This document shows positions 25,079 to 42,800 of a DNA stretch of 64,000 nucleotides, piece by piece (position 1 is the stretch's first letter; each line of letters begins with the position of its first letter). The position numbers and the translations under genes were made by a program. A model generated the notes under the pieces. The model saw nothing but the letters and a program-made list of their open reading frames with translations, was not told where the DNA came from and did no database searches. The stretch is from Chaetorhynchus papuensis. Lineage: Eukaryota > Chordata > Aves > Passeriformes > Rhipiduridae. Location of the stretch: assembly GCA_013396525.1 (NCBI GenBank), contig VWYX01000202.1, positions 434,001-498,000 of the forward strand. The letters run 5' to 3'.

Positions 25079-25181
25079 CAAACCAAGCCTGTTGTTCTCC
25101 CTGGACTTCTATAGCCAGTCCAAAGTCTGCCAGTTTTACTGCCGCTCCCTTGGATTTGCTAGCTAGAAGTAAGTTCTCAGG
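25079..25181 (-). CDS. CAMK2D: CaMKII delta exon 7 (PEN loop and DFG motif)
   Basis: A 103-bp exon encoding PENLLLASKSKGAAVKLADF and on to GLAIEVQGEQQAWFG, about residues 139-173. It completes the catalytic loop (HRDLK-PEN, with the Mg-binding Asn about N141) and carries the DFG Asp (about D157) and the start of the activation segment. Exon 6 ends exactly on a codon and this exon starts on Pro. The donor is gtaagtaa; the acceptor is ctctgaataaag, purine-interrupted just before AG. SKSKG is delta-like. The residue after VQG is Glu, where I recall Asp in mammalian delta, a conservative change. In the other frames it has an early stop, which is what enforces single exon 6 use. Confidence 0.96.
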
Positions 25182-30078
<4,897 letters not shown>

Positions 30079-30652
30079 TTGGCTTTGGTTAGAATTTAAC
30101 ACCAATTTCTTTTTTCAATGACAATTTTTAAAATAAAGAAATTTTGCCGCTAATTCAAGGTCGTGTTAAATATTTGGCATCCTCTGCGCCTTCTCCTCCT
30201 TCCTTACTCAGAGCCTCCACAGAGGCATTAACGAATTGTAGAAATGGTTAGAAATGGCAGCGGCCATGGAGGTAGCCCCCAAGGCCCGTCCAAGCCAGGT
30301 GCTCCAGGTCAGTAACCAGCTCCCTGCCGCCCAATTCAGCCGGCAATGAGCGGCACTTGCCTGAGGGCCCGTCACGCCCGAGCGCAGCAGCGTGCGGCCG
30401 CTCGTTCTGCTACTGCCCCCCGGGCCTCAGCACAGCAGTGGCGGTCACATCTGCAAGCTGACATACATCACAGCCAGGGGTCACCTCCCTGTGCCCGCAC
30501 AGCCACACAGGACAGCCCCAGCACGGCATCGGCACCTGGCACAGCGTGGGCAAAATCCAGCGCCTTCGCACGAGACAGTTTTTTGGGCAACCATTCCCCC
30601 TTTTGCCATGATGTATATTAGGCCTGTAGACTTGCAAACTGAAAAGAGGCGT

Positions 30653-30658
30653 CATGCA
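30653..30658 (-). promoter_or_regulatory. RBFOX-type TGCATG downstream of exon 6a
   Basis: An exact TGCATG on the gene strand, 138 nt past the exon 6a donor, in the window where RBFOX binding usually promotes inclusion of the upstream exon. Confidence 0.5.
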
Positions 30659-30795
30659 TTATTGGTTGGACTGGTTGTTCGGAGGGTGAGGAGGATAGGC
30701 AAGGGAACATCGCACACATCCCACCCTCTGCCCTTACCCAGCAGAAAGAAAACCCCAAAATTCTTATATCCAATTAATGGGCACCAGATACTGAC

Positions 30796-30868
30796 CTTCA
30801 GGTCTCTGTGAACTATGCCATTTAGATGACAATGATTAACACTTTCTAGAATCTGCTGTATACAATGA
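30796..30868 (-). CDS. CAMK2D: CaMKII delta exon 6, delta-type version (6a): helix E and HRD catalytic loop
   Basis: A 73-bp exon encoding (S)[18 protein letters not shown] followed by VHRDLK, about residues 114-138. It contains helix E and the HRD motif whose Asp (about D136) is the catalytic base. The acceptor gcccttgtatctttgcag has a reasonable pyrimidine tract; the donor is gtcagtat. GC content is about 36% (26 of 73), like the surrounding gene. The peptide matches the CaMKII delta isoform as I know it, so this is the canonical exon. A second exon of identical length and phase lies 921 bp downstream; the two cannot both be used (see findings). An RBFOX-type TGCATG lies 138 nt downstream of its donor. 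Confidence 0.95.
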
Positions 30869-33417
30869 CTGCAAAGATACAAGGGCAGAATGGAAGGGAG
30901 AACATTTTAAAGGCACATAATCACATTAAATACAAAATAAAATCAAACTTAAAAGCAAAAGGTAAAGAACAAAAACAGTTTTACACTTCTTGACAAGTCT
31001 TGATTGCACTTTGAACTGGAACAGCAACATTGTTGAATACAGAGATATTTCCAGCTCCAACACATCCAAAAAACAAAGCAAAATAAAAAACCAAAACCTA
31101 ACAAAAAAAGACATTTAACATGGAACATGTGACACCTATGAGACAGAATCATCAGACTGTATTTTCATTCAGCAGTATGGAAGCTTTTTCCAGTTTCCAA
31201 AAACTGCTATAGGAAAAATAAAGTGGAGGCAGTAAAACAATTACTGGCATGTTTTGGTTTTCTTAATTTTTTGTGGTGAAGTTAACATTACAACAAGTGC
31301 TGAAACAAGAAAATGAAAATGCTCAGAAATGACATGATATACAGAAAACAAATGAAACAGAAAAAGTCAAAAGCTAAGGAAAAGCAAAACATTTTTCATT
31401 TTGAATTGAATGGTTTCTTTAAAACGATTAATAGAATAAAGCCAAGTCATTCAAAAAGGTGGCATGCATTTTCATTTAAAATAGTGTCCAGCTCTAGTTT
31501 AGTCAGGAGTCACTCGGGAAGTGAAAATCCACATTAAAAATTTAGACAAATGTTTTAGTTTGGTGCTTCCAGTAACTGAACTAGCACCTATTTTTCCATG
31601 CCCAGCTTTGCAAGTTTTGGCCAGTCTATGATGCCAAAAAGCACAACTAAAATACTCATCTTTTAGAGCACTGGAACTTTTTCAGATGGTTTTTTTGGCA
31701 CTACAAGACCTTAAAATTTTTTTTTAAAGGCATCTTTGTGGCACAAGTGAGTAACGATAAGTAATAGAGAGTAGTCAAGATGCTGCTCATCCAAAAGGTT
31801 TTGACCACGGAACTCAGAAGGAATGGTCATAAATCAGTAACTGGAGCCCAAGCCTGAAAACCCTTCCTTAGGCAAGTAGTTCACGACTCACTGCACTGTT
31901 TGAGTACAGACTACTGGCATGAGCAAGGGCTTGCAGGAGCAGACCAGCGTGACAGTCTTGGGAGAGGCATCCACAGAGAACAGGAACTTTTTCTAGAGGG
32001 ATACACACATACACACACTAGATCTATTTTTTATATATATATATATATGGATATATATATATATAAAAATATACAAAATACAGAGCTGCATCATAACTAG
32101 ATATTTCACTTATTTGGTCAAATTTTTACTGAATATATAAAACGTGTATATATATATATTTTCTATATATATACACACATATATATGCACAGCCCCTTCC
32201 AATATGTCATAATTCTAGAACAGAAAAAAATCATCACTGCAGTTTTTCCTTATAATTCCCAACTACCTCAAAAACACACAAGGACACCATATACTGGCCT
32301 TTGGCATCAATATTAGAAATTTGCTTCAATCACAGTAGGAAAAAATGATCTGAAATTTTTTTAAACATAGCTCCTCTTCTTCCACCCCACCTAAATCCCT
32401 AATGCTTTTTTTTTTCTACAAGGTGTTTTGCTATGTGTTGTTCTATATTTAAATGTCTACAGTAATGATGTTTCTACCATTCCTACAGATGCAGTAAGAG
32501 CAAAAACAGTGGAAGCCTCCTAATACTCAGAGTAACTTGTCTGTTCATTATTATCCTGCCAGTTGTTAGGAACACTTAATTATATCCAGTCATCTCTCAA
32601 TTAAATCCAAATGTAAAGGCATAATTTAAAATTACATGTACTAAATACGTATCATTGGGGGGGGTGTGTTTTTAAACACACAAAACCATGAGGATCCTTT
32701 AAATTTACTTTGAGATCAATTTCTGTGAAGAGTGTGATGGTAGAACATACTTTCTTTAAAGTAATTGACCCCAATGTTTAAGATTCTTAACTTAATGAGA
32801 ATATTTAAGACTCATTATTATATGAGGACAAACATGAGATAAGTGGTCCTGATACTTTATGCAAGAAAATTATGATAATTGTCAATTTATTCTTCAAGTT
32901 TTTCAACAAGCACTTGCAGAAAATTGCCAGAGATTTCATATTTGAGCTCAGACTATGAGATGCACAGTGTAATTTCTTATTGCTGAAACACAACAAAAAA
33001 TTTTAAATAGGAAAAGGAAATTAGCCCTTCTGGACTGAGAACAAAAATATTTAATGCAAAATTCTTTTGAGACCAACTTATGCTTCAAACTTTGATCAGC
33101 AGAAGTAAGAATCCATGGAGGAGATACTTGAACTGTTATGTCCTGTTTGCAGAGGAAAAAATGGGTAAAATTTTAACAAATTGAGATCCATTTCCAGCTT
33201 TTTCACATCTGCAGACACCTAGACTTCCCGTGAGTTCTCCACCACACAGTCGTGAGCTCAAACTGCCGAACTGTGCCCTTGCAAGTCTAAGAGAACTCCT
33301 GGAGAAATCCGAGAGTCTCACAGACTGAGCTAACGAAACTGATGCCAAACACCAGGGTATATTTAAGTAACTATCCTAGAATTATCAAAGGCAACATTAG
33401 AAAAACAAATTACTTAC
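30869..33417 (-). other. CAMK2D: Intron 5 (about 2.5 kb)
   Basis: Non-coding. It carries a TA/CA microsatellite cluster at about 32.0-32.19 kb and a G-run near 32.66 kb. It precedes the exon 6 choice. Confidence 0.8.
32000..32190. repeat. TA/CA microsatellite cluster
   Basis: Runs of (CA)n and (TA)n, interrupted twice, in intron 5. Probably polymorphic. Confidence 0.9.
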
Positions 33418-33483
33418 CTGGCATCTGCTTCACTATAATATTCTCTTGCAACTATATCTTCAAACAATTCACCTCCAGTGACT
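33418..33483 (-). CDS. CAMK2D: CaMKII delta exon 5 (hinge to helix D)
   Basis: A 66-bp exon encoding VTGGELFEDIVAREYYSEADA plus two bases of the following Ser, about residues 93-114. GGELFEDI is the conserved hinge and helix D segment; its acidic residues line the peptide-substrate groove in CaMKII. The acceptor is ttttgtaacag, and the donor gtaagtaa is a near-perfect match to the U1 site. It ends in phase 2, which both alternative exon 6 copies (each starting with a single T) complete to Ser AGT. This exon is therefore the shared upstream partner of the exon 6 choice. Confidence 0.96.
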
Positions 33484-34309
33484 CTGTTACAAAAAGCAAG
33501 ACGGGGAAAAGGAGATTTCAGAAGTGAAAATGTGCATCTTAAATTAACTTGACAGGGAGAAGTCAGAGAGGAGTAAGTGAAATATTTGTACAGAAATGCA
33601 AGAGGTTTTGCAGCAAGGTGCAGGAACTAAAGTGGAAGGTTTGTCCATCCAAATCATTACATGAATAAGATGGATATGGTGGAAGTGCAATCATAAATAG
33701 AAAATAAAAACCAAGGGCAGCAGTGCATTGGGCAAGATGCCAGACATCAGGTATGGATGTCAAAAGGAAGGAGTAAAACTACAAGGATAAAGGGAACTGA
33801 CCAGCAAGGGAAATTATGGCTGAAGTTCAGAGCAGTTCAGGATAATTTGAAAACTGCAAAGGTAAGAAATGCTGAAATATAACAATGCTAAAAGAGGAAA
33901 AGGGCCTTTCAGTGTAGGTCAAATCACAACAGAGGTGTACCCAGGTGCCAGAGGGGCTGGCTTTTTGTGCTTTGGCCAGAGTTGGAAGGGAGGTATCAGT
34001 AGAAGCAGGGTACCTTAAACAGTTTAACAGCACGATTTTCCTAGAAAATTTTCATTTATCTTTGTGGAGAAAGCAGGAATAGGTTAGTTAAAGTACCACT
34101 TAAAATAAATTAAGTACAAGGGAAGAACTGTATGATCCTAGCGCCAGTAACAGAAGTGGCTGTGCATCATTGCACACCCAGGAGCTCACTGGACCACCAG
34201 TGGTTTAATAGTAGAAAGTGGTTAAAAAGAAATAAAACTGTTTTTATATCCCAAAGATCACAGTCCAGAATGAGCCCTGAGCAGGATGCTGCCACAATCT
34301 TGGATCTGA

Positions 34310-34510
34310 AATAGGGTGACAGCAATGTCCTCAAGTGCAGCAGTAAAATCCCTCCTCATATTGTACCAGTTCTGGTCACTCACACTCAGAAAAGGGAACT
34401 GGAAGAGCAGCATGAACAGAAAAATTGCTACCAGGCTACCCAGTCACTCACTCATCAGAACTCCTCAGAGAAGCAAACCCAGTTTAGCTTGGCAAAACAA
34501 AGGTTAAGCG
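34310..34510 (+). mobile_element. Possible ancient CR1/L2-type fragment
   Basis: Wording such as ccagttctggtcactcacac and gaaaagggaactggaagagc resembles the body of old CR1/L2 3' regions. Divergence is high and ends are unclear. Confidence 0.3.
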
Positions 34511-37500
34511 AGATGAAAATAAATACTGAAGAGAAGCATAAGCCTGACTCTCCCTAGAGGAGAGTTGTAAGGGATAATATTGGCACAATAATACATGAGC
34601 ATACAATACCTATGAGAGAATATAAGGTTAAAATCAGGAGAAGAGTTCTAGCAATCTTTGTAAGATGAAGATTAATGAGCTTTTCAATAATAAATCATAA
34701 TCAATCATAAAACTTGTCTGCCTGTGTCACAAGAGTGGCCTCATAGCACAGGAAGACCCTTCCTGTAACATCTCTCTTCTGTGGTATAGGGCGACCAACT
34801 TGCACAGCTAAATGCAATTCTTCACGTATACAGGCGCTTACATAAATAATTCCTAGATGAGAATGAGAGATCAATGTTTGTATTTCATTACTGGTTACAA
34901 ATGCAGGTATTAGCACATTATATTCCCAATGAATTCCCACACATAAAAGCTTGAGTGGGCAACAAAATACTAAAAGATTGAGATGCTTAAAAATCTATAC
35001 TACAGTGAACACAATTACTATTGAATACAATTAAGTTTATTAGGATTAAAAAATTAAAGGTGATAATACTTGGAATGTTCAGAACTGTAACATTCACTGG
35101 CAAACTGCTGTACTAACACTTTGTTGAGGATCCCAGTTTTCAGTCACATTAGATGATAATGGAAATGTCCTGCTCAGCCAGCAGCACTGCTCCTTTCTTT
35201 GAGAAGGCCAGTTCAAGAACTCGATTTTCATGTTTTCATTTATATTTGGGTTACACCATCCTTTTTCTGAGTTTACACTGACTGACTCTCAACATAGAGA
35301 CTTTCAGGTAACAGAATGCTATTTTGTACAAAAGTCTGCAGTAAAATCTGGAGGAGGTAAAGTAGCTTGTTGCCTAATTTGTATTCTCTTTCTTTTTGTC
35401 TTCTACCTTCCGGAGACTGGCTTTGGTTGCTGTAGCACAAAATGTTTGATTGATGCATATTTTGACAGTCTTTCATAACTCCTTTTTGCATATATATTTG
35501 TCTGCCACAGTTCTGGTAAAGAGGAATAATTCTCACTCCGTGATGAATGAAAAAACAAAGCATCCTTTGATCTTACTCTTTCCTAAAACACTTATTTTTG
35601 ATCCAAGCCAAAGAAAGAAAACAGGAAGCTTTAGTCATCAAAGTGCCTTTCAGTGGAAGAGAATACCAGATTGATGTTTGTTCTTCTCCAGCACGGAGGG
35701 AAGAAGGGGATATGAAATCTTACTTGCTGACACTAAACATTTGCTTGGTATGCACAACCATTGTTACATGACGAAAAGATTAAAGCAGGAACAGAGCAGG
35801 TGAATCTCACTGGCAATCAAACAAGCAGTCAGCAATTCCCATGCTCTGTCACTCTGAAGGATACCTTAGGAATAGCTGTCCCAAGACAGCTAAATGGCCA
35901 CAATGAAGGAAGGCAGCACAGCGCAGGGCATGAGGAGAGACCAGAACCCACCTGCACGTTCTGGGCAAACCATGACAGCCGTGCTCGTGGCCTTGGCTCA
36001 CTGCATGTCCCTGAGCAAGGTGCCCCAGCAGCAATAAAGGTCATGGGCACCACAGCGTAGGACAGCCCGCAGGTGCCAGGAAGCCACTCACAAACACCTT
36101 TGCTCCTTCACTACAAAGCTACATGAAGAGGTGTGCCAAGGTACTATCTCCCCGCAGGATGCAAATAGGAACGGATCTCAATGCCTTTCTGACACAGATA
36201 TGTACCTGCATCCTGGGAAGCTGTATTTCATGACAGGCCATTCATTATATAAGCTCTAGTAACTTTCAGTAACCTAAAAGCCACAGATTCTTACCAATTG
36301 CTATGGTTCTTTCGTGATTTTTCAGAAGAGCATACTAAAGTGGCAACAAGTAAAGCACATGGGTTTGTTTACATAGAAGAGTTAAAAGCAGCACCAAGGC
36401 CCTCTGCACCACTTTCAGAAAAACCACTGGTTTATGTTTACAAATATAAGATAATAATTAAAAGGAACACACAAATTAGCACAGATAGCTAAACCAGCCT
36501 CTGCTGATGACCACACTGGTGTGGTTTCTGCCTAGCTTACATTTGTTTCTTCAATTGCCTTCATAATGGAGCTCGGAGGAGGCATCTTACAGTGGCCATA
36601 GAATTTTTACATTTATCTGTAGCCTTTCTACTTTTGAAACAGAGTTTCAGGCACTTACCTGAGGCACACTGCTTTGCAAATTAGGCTATTTTTTTTGTAT
36701 TTTCTGTTTATTTTACACAATATGGTCCCTGCACTTAGAATCTAAAAGCAAGGCCAGGATTCTTAATGTACCAATTGTTGCATCTCATCAAGCGCATTAA
36801 AATGGGAGACACTGAAAATAGAGACTCTCATTGACTTGCACAAGAGAGTCTTCAAGCGCTACAGCTGTTTCCATTCACATACAGCAATTAATACTGACAG
36901 AATTGATTGGATTTGAACTCATCTAACATCATTAACACTGAAGACAGTCTCATTCGTGCTTAGCAACTGAAATGGTCCAACAGACGCAAATCCTGACTGC
37001 AGCTGCCTTAACCAATAGGGAAGGGGAGCAAAAACTTCATGAAGTCCATTATTAAATTCATGGAGTTCGTTGTTCAATACCCATTTTCCACCTGGATATC
37101 CAGAGACTCCCACCTTCCCATCTGACACCAGAATTGTTTACCCAAATGCACGTCTGTAACAGAGTAAATTAAACACCGTATCTTTCTCTGGATAAAAGCA
37201 CAGCTATGCCTGAGGTATACAAGTGAAGCAACAGGCTGCAGACATCTCTATGGCATTTAATCCAAAGAGATTATTAGAAATTCAAAATAGAAAGTAACAA
37301 TGTTATTTTTTTTCTATCCACAGAAAGGGCAGTCTTCCCCTTCACTTTCTTACGTGGGATGCAGTCTGAAAGAAATTTCTGAACAAACAGTCGTACCAAA
37401 TCCCACACAGTCTGAAAGAAATCATTAAGAAAATGACATGATGGCATGTGTGGGTGGAGTGACAGTGTTACACCACAGTCAGGCTCCTGCTGAATAAAAA

Positions 37501-37867
37501 CTAAATAAAGAAAAGCAGGTTCTTGGCCTTCCTGTTCAAGAAGTGCATATGGTACCTTTTTATCGTGGCAGCTCTTTTATATACTTGTCAACAGGGCAGT
37601 AACCACGTTTGTAACTGCAATAAAAGTGAAGTTTCACTAATAAATAATATTAGTGAGCATTAAGCAATGTTTTCTTAATCTGAATGTGAAAAATTAACTG
37701 TGAACAGGCATTCTCAGTAATTTGGCAAAAGTTCCTCAAGAAGGCAACCTGTTGCTTCTCCAAAGGCAACAATCAGTCAGAAAAGTCACTGCCTCTGCCA
37801 TTTAGACATTTTCTTTTTTGCAAAATAAATAATTTTTACAAAGCCTTCAAACCACATGTTCAAAACA

Positions 37868-37898
37868 TAAATATATATATATTTATATATATATATGT
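37868..37898. repeat. TA microsatellite
   Basis: Near-perfect (AT)n run with one extra T, intron 4. Confidence 0.9.
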
Positions 37899-39733
37899 TT
37901 GAGGCTGTTGTTTGTCCTGAATGGGACTGTCAGGGAATGGAGGAAGTTCCAGCCAGTGCAGAACACTTCCTGTGGAATCTAGTTTTCAGCCAAGGCAGTA
38001 TCTTTGGGTTAGGCATTAATATTTTATTGCAGAACACAAGCTTCTATTTGCTCCTTTACTATCGAGATCTAGATACTGTTATCTACAACTTTGAAGTTGT
38101 TCAAATGTTCTAGCTCACATCACAATCATAACCCCCTGAGATAAGTCTGGCTTTATATATTAAATTTAAGGCAGACATGGACTAACTGCAATTATAGTAG
38201 GCCCTAGTTTCTCACAGTACAGCAGTACAACAAAAAAAAAATAGCCACTGGTTTTTAAAAGGGATATTGTCCCTAGAACTAAGAATTCTGCATGCACTTC
38301 TTAGAAATGATCCGGATTAAGAAGCTTTTTCCAATTCCATATAGAAAGATTTCCTTTGTAGCCCTTAAGGAAAAAAAAAAAGCAAAACAAACCCCAGTGC
38401 GTGTCAGAGAACAAATATGTGTGTTGTGCCCTGGAGCCATTTCCAAGCCAACAGTCACTGCACTTACCTGGGATAGACACAAATCACATACAAGCTTCTG
38501 TGGAGCCCAGTTAGGATTTGAGTCCTGAATCCCGAATGCCTTCACTGCAGACAGACTATTCAATATTTGTGTATTTCTAGTCTGAAATCTAGTGTTGAAG
38601 AAGTCTTTACAGATTTCTTTTAAAAGAGTTAAGTCAGAAAGTAACCCTGAATGTAACCTGAACATGAAAGCACACGACTGCTTTTGGAAGATCCAGGTTC
38701 TAACTTAGCCATGATGAATGCAAATACTTCTGTTTGTATGCTTAGAAATGAGCTATTTTACATTTCTGGGGAAATGATGCATTCTCATTCTAACCAGCAA
38801 AACCACGGGGGGCCTAAGAAAGCTCTTCAGGTAGGTGGGTGGGTGTGTTGTCTGTTAAACCATAAACTGCCCTGGAAAACTTTACAGTTTAAAGAGATAA
38901 TTTTACTTAAGTAACTCAGTTTTGCAATACAATTCCTAACATTCAGGTTTGTCCATATCCAAAACCATAAGCAGTAACTTTTCAAGTGAGTGGAAAAGTT
39001 TGCCCATCCTAGGGAAGAATGAGGAAATCAGTTTCTCTTTTTAAGTTAAGAGCCTGAGACACACAATTCATGCTGTCACCATCCCTGCTTCCACTGAACA
39101 GCCTTATCTGGATAAACAAGCTCCATACAGGCACAGTCACTACATGAACAACTCGTAGGATCTTAATTCAAACAAAATAGGACATCAGTAGGAAGCTTCC
39201 TTTCTATATGCTGGAAGCTTCACATTCTGAGTGGTGTCAAAATGAAACATTATGGAGCAGTAAGGTATCAACTGGAAATAAAATACTGAAAGAATTTTTC
39301 CCTCTCTAAACTCAGGCTTACCTTTTTTATGCAGCAGTGGAGATTTTCTGCAGAGAAAGTAGTGTTCCACGTGCTTTTTTTAATCTTTCCTTTAGACAAC
39401 TGGCTTGCAGCAAATATTTTTTTCTGAGCCTATCTTTGCTTAGTTTTGGCAGGTATCACGCAACTTTTACTTACATACCTACACTTTATATTAAAATCCA
39501 CTTCACCAGTAGATTGTTAATAGTTTTTAATATGGAATCCTTACAGTGACACTTACAAATGAGTTCTTGCACATGCAAATGACCAAATACATTCCTGTCT
39601 TTCCAGCTGTTTCCACCTATTTGTCCAGCTCATCGCACCACAGCCATGCATTTATCTCGTGAGCTTGCACTCGCACCTCCAAGATTGAACAGCACATCCC
39701 CAACATGCTAAACATATGCAAAACAAATACTTA

Positions 39734-39829
<96 letters not shown>

Positions 39830-42800
39830 TTAACATCTTTGATGGCTGTTGGTGGTTTGGGGGAGAAGGGGGGGTTATCGTTCTACTGCAGAGCTGGTAT
39901 TGCATCTCTGTATGTTCTCAGCTGTGGGCTTTGGGGCTTTGTTTTAAATTCCCTACCTTCAGAATTTGCCTTTTCCATAACTCTTATTTTCCTAATAAGC
40001 ATACAACTTTTTTTTTTCCATACAACTTTTTTCTCAGCAGTATTACATCTTAGAAGTTGTAAATAAAGCAAGATGAGGAAAATCCCCCCACAATTAGTCA
40101 CAAATTTCAGCAGAGTAACATCCAGGGCTTGTTAACAATTTCTCACACATATTGTGAAGAGCTGCAAAGACATAAATCTCTTGGCCAGCGTAAAGCATCC
40201 TAATTAAGCCCCCATGCCATGTTTACATACCCCTCTGCTCAGATCTAAAGTTTTCCCTGAAAACGTGCTAGTCAGCTGCAGAATCATCCCATTGAATTTT
40301 AAGAATTCACACCACATCGTGGTACAACTATGAATTAAGTCCTGTGGTTTTCCTTAAATGAAAATAATTATACTAAATTATTACTTTAAATGAAATTGCA
40401 ATTTCCAAAGGTAATACAGGAAGCTTTGTCAGTAGTTTGATCCAAATAACTTCACTTATAGAAGGAAATGAATACATCAGGGTACCCTAAAAGTCATCTG
40501 TGTTCAAAGCTGAGCTGATGAAGAAAGTGTAAAAGAAAAGAATTTTCAGATCTCCCCAGATGGTAACTTTACATATTAATCATTTTTTATACATGACAAA
40601 TAAACATGACTTTTCAACTTAATAATATTTAGCTCAGAGAAACATCTTGTGTTTACACAATACTGAAGAGAAAACCAGCTCTTGGCTGACTCAGTGTGCA
40701 GAGCTCGTGATGATTCAGAAGAGCCAAGTAGGTCTAAATCAGAGTTTGTGGTTTTGGCTGGTTCTGTATTCCAGAGTAGTCCATGTTTTTATGAAGGGCC
40801 AGCCAATACCATCCCCCACCTTCCCCAAAAAAACCCCAAACATCCCCAAATCAACCTTCTGTCTGGTTGTATTCTTTGAGCTGAGATTCCAATACCCCCA
40901 AATGTCTTGTTTTTAAAGCAAACCAAATGTGAGATGAGACACCACGTACCAGCTTAGCAGAGTATCCTCACATTTCCAGGTAAGGACAGAGACCCCTAAA
41001 ACATCTGGCTGTTGGACACGTTCCTTTGTACTGCACCATCAAAGATGCTACTCATAAAATAAGAGTTAGTACAGACCCTTGGGTATGTCACAGATGAAAC
41101 ACAGCCCTAAACCTGCAAAACTGGGAGTGCAGCTGGTCTGCCTTGCATATACATCTACAAAAAACTCTTTAAGCTTTAAAACACAGCAAATAATACCTTT
41201 TGATAGAAAGGTCCTGTTCATGAAATAGGCTAGTAAAGTGTAGCTTTCTGTGAGCACTTTCTCAGTTCAGAGCAGCATTCTCCTCTGTCATATCCCTGTT
41301 ACCAAGCAGGCCAGGATGGGAAGGGGCTTCTCGAGCTTCGGTGCCTGCCTGAAGCAGGAGGTGCTCTTGCTTTGTCATTTCCTTCTCTACAACAGGACTT
41401 GGTTCCAAGTGCCTGCAGAACCACGGATCTGTCCCTTCGGACTAGAAAGAGGCTGTTATTTGAGATGACGAACGATGTTTTGCTCAGCCTGGGGAGCCTA
41501 AGTCCTTGCTAGCCAAACTTGAGTCTGACACGTCTTCAAGGATATCTTCTTCAAGGATCACATTCTTTCTTTTCCTTTCCTCCCAAATGCCTGAATCACA
41601 GAAGTGAGATGGAACAAATCCTTCTCTGAATCAGGATCATATGCCCCTGATTGTTTCTGAAAAGGAAAACAGGCTGAGGCAGCCGGGGAAGATGAGAGCT
41701 GCCTTTTGGCAAGTGCTTATGTTGGCATCTTTGGTCAATCCAGGCACATAGTGATGCCTCTGAAGTGAAAATGCCTAAGAAGCGAGGGCAGAGGGGAAGA
41801 ATCTCTGGTGCAGACAAGCCTGAGTACAGGGCAAAGGGTGCACGACAGCACAAAGGCTAATCCATCATGTCCCAGACGTTCTGCCTGCACTCAGCCTGCC
41901 ATGGGAAAGACAAGGGATGATGGGATGACAATTTGAGAGGATACTCACTAAGTTTTAGAGAGGATGCACTACAAAAAGTATTTGTGCAGTCACTGCAGAC
42001 AGATACAGTTCTTCACACACACCTACCAGGCAGGACTCAGGCACGACAAACCAAAAGGCAGCAATTACAAAGATTATTCATCCAGTACAAGAACTCCCAT
42101 CAGAAGCTCACACTGCCATTCCTATTTCTCCAGAGTCACAAAGCATTCAGCAGTAATAACAGTTCCATTTATCTTTTCTGAAAGGATTTCAGTTAGACCA
42201 AATCATTATTAACTGCAGATATTTCATCAATGCTGTTATCAACAAACACATGAGAGGGCAGAAAGGAAACTGGGGTAACTCCATTTCCTCCTGCCTGCTG
42301 TAGCCCTGTGGTCACTCTCCTCCACTGGGTTCCAGAGAAGGTGCTTAACAACATCAGACAACAAAGTTGTTGCTCCTAAGTAAACCACTTGGAATGCCTG
42401 ACAGGAATCCAGGGAGCTTACAGCTCTTCCTTTTGGAGAAATACTGTAAGCCCACAAAACATCAGGAATACCCCCGCTTTGGCCTCAGCACTGATTTTCA
42501 TCTGAAATACTTTCCAATCATCACACTGGAAATATCCTTATAATAATTTTAGGGAGAACTCCTATTAGATTGATTAGCTTCCATTTAGCCATTAGTGTGG
42601 GCCAGCTCCAATCTGACTAAAAAGTACAGTGATCTCCTTTATGTGACTTTTTGTGCTGAACTGCACTATTTTGTGCCTGTCCCACAGAAAACATCTTGAT
42701 ATAATGGCCAAATAGCTTTATGATCTCCTTTCTGTATTTCTGCCTTTAAAGAAAAAAAAAAAATCAAAATAATAGTATTCCACATACTTCCACTGAAAAT

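Noticed and set aside
30346..30811. Plus-strand open frames opposite exon 6a
   Set aside because: They are antisense to the coding exon and a GC-rich intron part, with no recognisable protein.
37361..37424. Direct repeat cagtctgaaagaaat (two copies)
   Set aside because: A single short duplication with no further structure; likely a chance or local slippage event.
38279..38665. 128-codon minus-strand open frame in intron 4
   Set aside because: No recognisable domain, ordinary intronic base composition, no paired splice sites with matching phase noticed.
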